A DNA stretch of 64,000 nucleotides from Microthyrium microscopicum. Lineage: Eukaryota > Ascomycota > Dothideomycetes > Microthyriales > Microthyriaceae. This document shows positions 57,120-64,000 of this stretch, in pieces (positions within the stretch are counted from its first letter, which is position 1; every line of letters starts with the position of its first letter). Where the stretch lies: positions 620,001 to 684,000 of the forward strand of contig MU004241.1 of the NCBI GenBank assembly GCA_010405405.1, in the 5' to 3' direction. Made by a program: the position numbers and the translations under genes. The notes beneath the pieces are model-generated. The model was not told where the DNA came from and made no database searches. It was given only the letters and a program-made list of their open reading frames with translations.

Positions 57120-60100
57120 TGGGGAGGGTCAGCAAGGTCATATTCTGCAAATATTTTCTGCTCGTAGATTAGCCAAAAGTAGGTTAGGGGGCGTTAGCGC
57201 GTAGATTAGGGAATATTAAACTAAGAAAACGCGCCTTATACAAATTACCTTCGCAAGGCTTTTTTAACTATAACCCTATCGTATTTTAATTAGATCTTAG
57301 CTAAAAATAGCCTAAAATAGACGCTACTAAAGCTATAGATATTAAGATAGCTACTATTAGTATTTTAGCGTTATTATTAAACTAGCTTTAAGAAGAAGAG
57401 GAATAGGAATAGGATTAAGTAATACTAGCGCGTAATTACTAATTCCCTATAGAATATCCTTTCTATAATTAGAGTCTTAAAGATAAGTTAGATTAAATAT
57501 ATAAGATTAAATATTAGTATACGCTATAGGCTTAAGTTAAAGTAACATCTATAGTACTAATTAGTATATAATAGATTTAAGAAGCATAAAATATAATAGC
57601 TAGCAAAGATAATAGATCTTAAATCTATGCCTCTACCTAATTAAATAATACTACCTAAAAAACTACTATTCCTATTATATATTATATACTACAAATTAGC
57701 TAAAATCTATACCTATAATAATATCTATTAGCACTTTAGAAGAAGTAAAACTTATATAAAGTATTACTTTAATGCTATATTAATCTAGCTTTATAATAAG
57801 TATGCTAATACTTTATTATAATTCTATCCTATCCTTATACTATTAAAATATTTTTAATACTTATAAGCTATAAATTATACTAGTAGCATACTTAAGTTTT
57901 AGGGCTAGATTAATAGAACGTATATTAATATTTTAAGGCTAGAGGGTAACTAAATTTAGTAGTAGTTCTATAGTAGTTATTAAGGAAACTACTATATAAA
58001 AACATAATATATTGCTATACCTAATAGAATATTGCTAGCTATTAATTATAGCTACTTTAGATTCTTAAATAACTCCCTAATGTTAATTAATTCTACTCTT
58101 AAAGATAGAATTTAATAGATGTTTAGTAATAGTCTAAAACTACTCCTTTATAGCAACACTACTTATCTAACGAATAATATAATTATAGCGCTATACTAAG
58201 GCATTAAATTACTACTTTAGTAATATAATTTTAATCTTTAATAGGCGTTCCTTTAAATAAGTATTAAGTAGATATTTATTATTATAAAGAATACGTAGTA
58301 AGGAGGATTATTAGACTATAGGCGTACTATATAGATAAGTTTAATGCCTATAGTATATTATTAAATAGTAGCAATATTATTACAAAACTATAGAATAGCT
58401 TAATAGTAGAAGAATCTCGTAGAGAGCTAATATACTATTAAATTACTAATAATTAATTAATATTTAAATCTAGGTAGTATATTTAATAGTTAAATACTAC
58501 TAGAATTATAGGAATAGGATAATTTAAATAGTATAAGGTAGTTATAATATTAATTAAAGAAGTAGAAGTTATAGAGTAAAGTTAGATAATCTTACTAAAG
58601 GAGAAGAAGTTAATAAAGTAGGGTTAGCTAATTATTTAACCCTTTTATATACTTTTAAAGCTTTTAGTGTCTATTATAAGATTTATATAAAAACTATATT
58701 CTATTTTTACTACTAAATTATATAGAGAATACTAGAATAATCTTATTAACGCCTATTGTTTTAAAGACTTTTTTAATAATTCCTTTATCTCTATTATCTT
58801 TAAGCGTAATCTATTTATCTCTTTTCTTAAACTTATAACTTTATCTCCTTTATTACTACTACTACTACTATTTATATAATTATTAGCACTAGCACTACTT
58901 TGTTTATTTCTATCTCTAAAAGCTTTAATTATTACTTCTAATATCCTTATAATTATATTTAAAGTATTAGAAATCTTTTTACTCTTTTTATACTTTACGC
59001 GTAGACTTAAAGTAGGATTTCTTTACCTTAGAGTTAAAGTTAAAGAACTAACCTATAGAGGGGTAGGAATTTAAGTATTTAAGGTAGGAACTATAGAATT
59101 TAACTACTAGCTACCCTTTTTAAGATTAATTACTAATAGTTCTCTAATAGGAAGATTAAATAATATCTTAATATTGTTATTACTATCTAATATAATATTA
59201 ACTAATAGCGTGCCTTTCTCTAAATACTATTTAGCTATATTATTATATATTTTAAAGCTATCTTCTTTTCTTATCTTCTTAGTATCTATTATTAACTTTT
59301 TCTTACCTATAGCTTTCTTATAGGCTGTTTAAGTAACCTTAAATTAATTAAAAGCTTATTAAAATTTATTAATTAGTATATTATAGCCTAATTTAAGCTA
59401 TTTAACTTTACTAATTCTTTAATGGATTGCTTTCTCTACTATAATCTTATAGGCGTTATAGAAAGGGCTCTCTTTAGTCATAATATTCTTCTTCTTCTTA
59501 AAGAGGTTTAAAATACTCTACTACTAAGTATACTTCTATTTACTAAAGGCGTCTCTACTAATACTACTATAGGTATTAATCTTCTCTAAATAGCAGAATA
59601 CTAGTATTACTAATAGTAGTTATTCCTAGTTTAGGTTAAATTTCTTCTTTTTATTTAAGGGTACTACTACTAGAGCTATAGGGGTAGCTAGTAGTAAGAA
59701 TATAATATCTAGCGTAGTAGGAACTATATACTAGCTCTAGCTCTATAAGTAGGAATTTAGTAATAAATATAGCTCTTACTAGCTCTAGGTAAGTAATATT
59801 AGAGTAAACTAATCTTTATATTATAGTATAGTACTATTTTGGTGTATAGACGTATATTAATCCTAGTTCTAGGTATTTTATAAAGTATATTAAATAATAT
59901 TAGAACTAAGGTCGTAATCTTACGTCTATAATTTTTTAGTAAACTTACTATTATAGTTTTAGCTAACATAAGCTCTAAAGTAAAGAGTTTAGGTAAGAGC
60001 TATCTTATTAATATTATAGGGTACGAGATATAACTCTTTAAACTATAATTCTTACTTAGAATCTAGTAGAGGGTATAGGATTAAGTCCTATAGAGAGGGA

Positions 60101-60445
60101 TTAATATTACTATTATTAAAGTTAAGTATATAGCATATATTTAAATCTATACTAATATTATAAATAGATTTATGTAGTATTTTACTACCTATAGTAATAT
60201 AAGTAGTTTATATAAGTTTACTAAATTTAATAGCCTTATAGAGTAACTAAGTATTGTTAAGATTTATGCTAAACTAATCCTCTTTTAGTATTGCTAAACT
60301 ACTTTAGAGAGAAGATATTAAGGTTATAGCGCTAGACCTAAGGTCTAGCGCTATAATCTTAATATCTTCTTCTAGCTATTTTAGGTTAGTAAACGCTACT
60401 AAAAGGAGAAGATATTTGCAAGATCTCGTTTGCTAACCCTCCCTA
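57120..60445. mobile_element. RIP-eroded TIR DNA transposon, copy 2
   Basis: The left end TGGGGAGGGTCAGC and the inverted right end GCTAACCCTCCCTA match for about 40 bp, including TTCTGCAAATATTTTCT against its complement on the right. The interior is homologous to 41262-44568 in order and orientation (for example TTAATTAGATCTTA near the left in both) but diverged by RIP-type changes. No clear target duplication is seen. Same length class, 3.3 kb. Confidence 0.85.
60310..60370. repeat. Subterminal 61-bp palindrome of transposon copy 2
   Basis: The 30-bp arm AGAAGATATTAAGGTTATAG... is repeated inverted around one central base at 60340 with almost no mismatches. It sits 75 bp from the right end. 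The sequence differs from that of copy 1, but length, place and the central AGACCT/AGGTCT are alike. Confidence 0.88.
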
Positions 60446-60503
60446 CTCATAGTGGCAACTTACTAATATCCGGATGTAGTTGAACTCTCCACTGCAAGCA
60501 TCT

Positions 60504-60720
60504 TAACGGCATAGCAGAATCAATGGCTTACTCCCATCAACTCTAATAGCTACTCTACCACCGGCGCTACTAACTCAAAGTGCTTTAATTCCTATTGTAT
60601 CTAATTACTATTCTTAATTCGAACGCCCTTTATGGGAGATAAAGTACTTAATAATAGAGCGTAGTGTCTAGGTGCCATTAGAGTCGATGGGAGTACGCCA
60701 TTTATTTTGCTATGCCGTTA
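60504..60720. mobile_element. Foldback MITE, copy 6, with target duplication
   Basis: 217 bp, starting TAACGGCATAGCAGAATCAA and ending TTTTGCTATGCCGTTA. GCATCT is repeated at 60498-60503 and 60721-60726. The arms contain TACTCCCATC with CTCTAATGG or CGATGG. Confidence 0.88.
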
Positions 60721-61037
60721 GCATCTCAACTAGACTCACAACTACTAAATCAGATTCTTGCTTCTATTATTCAGACAAACAATGCTGCGGGCAAATGAGA
60801 CATTAGTAATATTTAACACGATAACTTTTAGAAAGACTATTAACTCTATAAGAGTAAAATTAAAGAATAACGACATGATATAACTCTTTATGCATATATC
60901 TATGGCCTTATCTTAAACCTATTTCCAACCTCAAAGAGAAACCTGTGAGGCTTTGACGCTTGTCTAAAATGAGTTAGCGACGGGAGGGACGGGACGGGAC
61001 GCTGGCGCTAGTAAAAAACGACAATATTTTGAGCAGA

Positions 61038-61252
61038 GCCCACAAAGCACAAAATAAATGGAATTCCCCCATCGACGGCGATGGCTCCCGCTCACTTCAT
61101 ACTCCGTAACGAGACTGTACTTACTTTTCCATCTTAATCGATTACCTGAGAGGAGATCCATCCACTCGATGTAAACAAAAGACGCGTAGAAAGCGTGTTA
61201 TATGGTAGCCATGGCACTCGATGGGGGCGTGCCATTTAATATTGATTTGTTA
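61038..61252. mobile_element. Foldback MITE, copy 7
   Basis: Left AGCACAAAATAAATGG with CCCCCATCGACGGCGATGGC, right GCACTCGATGGGGGCGTGCC and ATTTAATATTGATTTG, inverted and about 215 bp apart. The right tip is degenerate and no target duplication is seen. Confidence 0.75.
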
Positions 61253-61648
61253 AGGAGAAATCGTGAACCTTGCTGATCTCTCTGTCCCCTGAATTTCTGT
61301 GCTTTTTGACGACATAATCTGATGAAACACTACGGATACAAAGCAAGACCACCGCAGAAGCAAGTATAATCTGATATACCTCTTGGATAATCCTCTTGAG
61401 ATTATGAATCCTCTAAGGTCCTGTTTTCCGTCTATTTCAAGGCCGTATTTGGTTAATTCATATGTGCGCTACAGGAGTTTGGTTCTTTAGGTGTGGCTGT
61501 ACTGCGCCAATGGCTTTTAGTCCTTGTAAATGCCCATATTTGGGTGTGAAAATAATTTACATGAGCCAGGAATGTGACCCAAATGGATATCCAAGGGCCA
61601 GAACCTTTTAGGATGTGTCCTTGCTATCTATTTGCCAGAAGCTAGCTA

Positions 61649-61863
61649 CCAGTTGATAGAATGAATGGCCCGCTCTCATCAGCCGCCCTGGCTCCTGAAC
61701 GCTAGGCACATTCTATCATCATGTCTTCTATCTATTGAAACAACCTTTCATTTTCGAACAGCTTATCGAATGCGATGGGCAATACAGCATCTTTTCCTTT
61801 CGCACATTGGTGGGAGTTATCGCCGTCGATAGATATGTGCCATTTGTTTTGCCAGTCCGTTGG
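61649..61863. mobile_element. Foldback MITE, copy 8
   Basis: Left TTGATAGAATGAATGGCCCG with CTCTCATCAG, right ATGTGCCATTTGTTTTGCCA and CCGTTG, inverted at about 215 bp. A chance frame (61735-61980) starts inside it and is not a gene. Confidence 0.7.
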
Positions 61864-62200
61864 CCAGATTTGAGCGAAACTTCTGATCGTAGTTATTTCA
61901 CTTTGACTCTGGACTCAGAAAGTGAATTCATGATCAAAATTCAGTTCATGCAGAACAGTTCACTAGCTATGAAACCGTAGTCGTAGTCATCAGAGAGAAT
62001 TTCGTTATTGACATGCCACAGACTGACATCAAAGTCACCCTTTCCCTCAGAAGCTGAGAACAATGCATGTCTCTCAGCGCACGTTATAAAAGCACCGCAT
62101 GTGCCAGAATCATCTATGCTCCCCCAATTTCCTCAACCCCTACAAATCTGCGTCTTCATATACCATCAGGTTCCAAGAAGTATCCTCTTCTATATCCAAG

Positions 62201-62452
62201 ATGTGCAATTGGAAGAAGATCAATTATCAAATCTGTGGACATGAAGAGACTGCTCTTACCAGTATGTGTTCGGAGGAGGTGCGAATGGCTCGACACCAGC
62301 GCGGTGCATGTCCACCACCTATTATTATTTTCCCGGTGGAGCATTTGAATCGGCCTGCAGAAAATGATACTACAAGCATGTGTTCCCTCTGCGAGCATAG
62401 GGCCCAAGTGAACAAAGCACTTTACATAGCCAGGACTGGTATGTGGCAGTAG
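62201..62452 (+). CDS. Small Cys-rich protein, paralogue A
   Basis: 83 residues starting MCNWKKINYQICGHEE. Cysteines are at 2, 12, 23, 37, 61 and 64, with a CGH motif near the start and a CxxC (CSLC) near the C-terminus, then KALYIARTGMWQ. It aligns along its length with paralogue B at 62682. No signal peptide. The spacing of Cys and His suggests a small zinc-binding fold. Function unknown. The frame extends upstream without a stop, but similarity to B starts at this ATG. Confidence 0.7.
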   Translation: MCNWKKINYQICGHEETALTSMCSEEVRMARHQRGACPPPIIIFPVEHLNRPAENDTTSMCSLCEHRAQVNKALYIARTGMWQ

Positions 62453-62681
62453 TCTACCAGTATACTATTTGACTATTCTTGTAGAGGTAGCTAGGCAATG
62501 TCAAAAGCACTCAGTAACATGATAGTCAGCATTTCAATATAAATATCCTAAGCCTGGGCTGTATCCCTTCTTCCGTTCTTTCTTCCTTGCTTCCTTCTTC
62601 TCTGCCAAATACTTTCATATCAGAATCTTCCTCAGTACTAAAGACTGAAGCTCTTACTCTCCCAACAAAACAAGCTGCAAA

Positions 62682-62927
62682 ATGTGTGATTGGAAGAAGG
62701 TCAGCTACATTTGTCAACATGAAGAAATCGTCCTGGCAGAAACTTGTCCTTTGGATCTTCGATTAGCACGAAGTCAGCCAGCTAGTTGTCCACCACCAGT
62801 TATCAGCCCTTCTAGACGTCGCTCTCTACCTGTAGATTATGTCAGCGTCATAATGTGTCATAAATGCGAGAAATTCGCCAAATTACATAAAGCACTTTAT
62901 CTGGCTAGGACCGGTCTCTGGCAGTAA
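62682..62927 (+). CDS. Small Cys-rich protein, paralogue B
   Basis: 81 residues starting MCDWKKVSYICQHEE and ending KALYLARTGLWQ, nearly the same tail as paralogue A. Cysteines at the start, a PASCPPPVI box also present in A as GACPPPIII, and a CxxC (CHKC) before the tail. The pair arose by local duplication; the DNA after each gene also shares a GTCAAA...CTCAGTAA stretch. Function unknown. Confidence 0.7.
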   Translation: MCDWKKVSYICQHEEIVLAETCPLDLRLARSQPASCPPPVISPSRRRSLPVDYVSVIMCHKCEKFAKLHKALYLARTGLWQ

Positions 62928-63191
62928 GCAGTCAATTGTAGAAAGTAGCGGATGGGAGCCATATATGGTGATGAGGGTACGTCAAATATTGTGTCTAATA
63001 ACTTAGTTGATACTATAGATGATTTCCAATGTCATTGATGAGACTAAAATGTCAAAGTCCTCAGTAATGTCTGGATGGGACATCTAGTGTCAATAGCCGG
63101 GCTACAATTATTCCTCGTTTCGCTCATAATCCCTCTTTTGATTTCCTCCCTCACCATTAAGCTTACTCGGGCAAAACCACTTTACTTCAAA

Positions 63192-63218
63192 ATGTGTGAG
63201 GCTATGCTCTATTGCTAG
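63192..63218 (+). pseudogene. Remnant of the Cys-rich family
   Basis: ATGTGTGAGGCTATG begins as in paralogue B (with AAA before the ATG) but the frame stops after eight codons and no family sequence follows before MITE copy 9. It is either a decayed third copy or chance; the spacing supports the former. Confidence 0.35.
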
Positions 63219-63286
63219 GCTTGCGTTCACGGGAAACGAAGCAGAAATCGCATTTAATTGTCCGATCTAAAATTTCGGTGGACCTC

Positions 63287-63499
63287 CAACCGATGGACAA
63301 AATAACTGGCGTTCTCCCATCAGCGTCGATGGCTCCCACGAACGTTGTTAATTCAAACGTGCTATATTTCCCATCGCATTCGATGAATAATCGAAGTTTG
63401 AACGCGCTCTATGGCATATAAAGCACTCGATAGCAAATCGTCTTGTATGGGAGCCATCGCACTCGTTGGAAGCGCGCCATTTATTTTGTCGACCCCTTG
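63287..63499. mobile_element. Foldback MITE, copy 9, with target duplication
   Basis: 213 bp, starting CAACCGATGGACAAAATAAC and ending ATTTTGTCGACCCCTTG. ACCTC lies on both sides (63282-63286 and 63500-63504). It has an outer arm and a CCATCAGCGTCGATGG hairpin on the left, with GGGAGCCATCGCACTCG on the right. Confidence 0.92.
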
Positions 63500-63793
63500 A
63501 CCTCCCTGCAGCATGGGTCGGTTGACTTATACTGCACCTATTCGAATTGAAGAGGATTGCAGAACCTGTGTCTATAATACGATGAGTGCCAAAAAGGCTA
63601 AACCTAAAAGAGTGTAAGTAGCAGTGGCAGTGACTTACCTCATTGTCACTGATTGAACGCGATCACCTGGTTTCTCAAATTGTCTTAAATAGTTCTTATT
63701 AAATTTCCCAATAAAAGTATTTTCTTACTTGCTTCAATACCCACTACCACCTACCAACAATTTTCCACTATCCGCATAAAACTCCCATCCAAT

Positions 63794-64000
63794 ATGTGTG
63801 TGGTCGAATGCTTCAAGGGGACCTGCGGTCATGTACATCGACAAATCTACACTTACAAAAGCGGTACTAACTGCACAGTAGCATGTCCAGCCTATTCTAC
63901 AACTGGCAAAACATGCTGCCGTACTGAGTTGAAAGATCTAGGCATGAGAACCACGACATCCATCTGTCACGATTGTCAACTTGTGTCAACGCAGCCTGAG
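63794..64000 (+). CDS. Small Cys-rich protein, paralogue D (runs off the window)
   Basis: Starts MCVVECFKGTCGHVHRQIYT and is open for 69 codons to the end of the window. It shares the MC start, the CGH motif near residue 12 and a late CxxC (SICHDC) with paralogues A and B but is more diverged, with extra cysteines (KTCC). Fungal genomes contain many such small CGH-type proteins of unknown role. The C-terminus is outside the window. Confidence 0.6.
   Translation, partial: MCVVECFKGTCGHVHRQIYTYKSGTNCTVACPAYSTTGKTCCRTELKDLGMRTTTSICHDCQLVSTQPE

Noticed and set aside
60981-61001. GGGAC-type short repeat as G-quadruplex
   Set aside because: Only a few three-G runs in 20 bp and no conserved context; too weak to claim.
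61735-61980. 81-codon plus-strand frame
   Set aside because: Its first half lies inside MITE copy 8 and the rest has no recognisable protein features.

Overview
The window is genomic DNA of a filamentous ascomycete (Pezizomycotina). The evidence is short 42-60 bp introns with GTRNGT donors and CTRAY-type branch sites, a C2H2/Zn2Cys6 regulator, fungal-type Ctf18, Med21 and Utp11, and large AT-rich blocks nearly lacking CpA/TpG, the signature of repeat-induced point mutation (RIP). A Dothideomycete is a reasonable guess because introner-like introns appear here, but the sequence alone does not prove it.

Layout. 1-21,730 is a RIP-eroded block of nested repeats. It holds tandem repeats, an A-tailed insertion and a fossil Gypsy-type LTR element (8981-16640, 222-bp LTRs, 5-bp target duplication) lodged inside the polymerase region of a second fossil chromovirus. 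21,734-41,260 is a gene island: a DEAH-helicase remnant at the block edge, an EthD-like protein, a probable wall glycoprotein, Ctf18 (-), a BTB protein (+), a small unknown, an MFS transporter, Med21, an aldo/keto reductase wrecked by a foldback element, a C2H2/Zn2Cys6 regulator and a short-chain dehydrogenase. 41,262-44,568 and 57,120-60,445 are two related RIP-eroded TIR DNA transposons. Between them lie a U2 snRNA gene, an HSD17B10-like dehydrogenase, Utp11, a GFA/CENP-V protein, an HD-domain hydratase-like protein, an ankyrin protein, an AIF/FSP1-like flavoprotein and a DUF3074-like coiled-coil protein. The last 3.5 kb carries small Cys-rich paralogues among foldback MITEs.

The most interesting system is a set of short mobile sequences. 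At least nine ~212-bp foldback MITEs sit between genes, three with exact 5-bp target duplications. Two ~215-220 bp introns in unrelated genes, a transcription factor and a flavoprotein on opposite strands, are copies of one element whose ends coincide with the splice sites: introner-like elements. They share a CCATC/GATGG hairpin core with the MITEs. One MITE replaces the middle of an aldo/keto reductase gene and another supplies its stop codon. Both transposons carry a 61-bp palindrome near the right end.

The housekeeping genes serve replication and cohesion (Ctf18, with MCB boxes upstream), Pol II transcription (Med21), ribosome biogenesis (Utp11) and splicing (U2). They look intact. The accessory genes (AKR, helicase remnant, Cys-rich family) cluster at repeat edges and are the ones decaying or duplicating. 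No metabolic gene cluster is evident.
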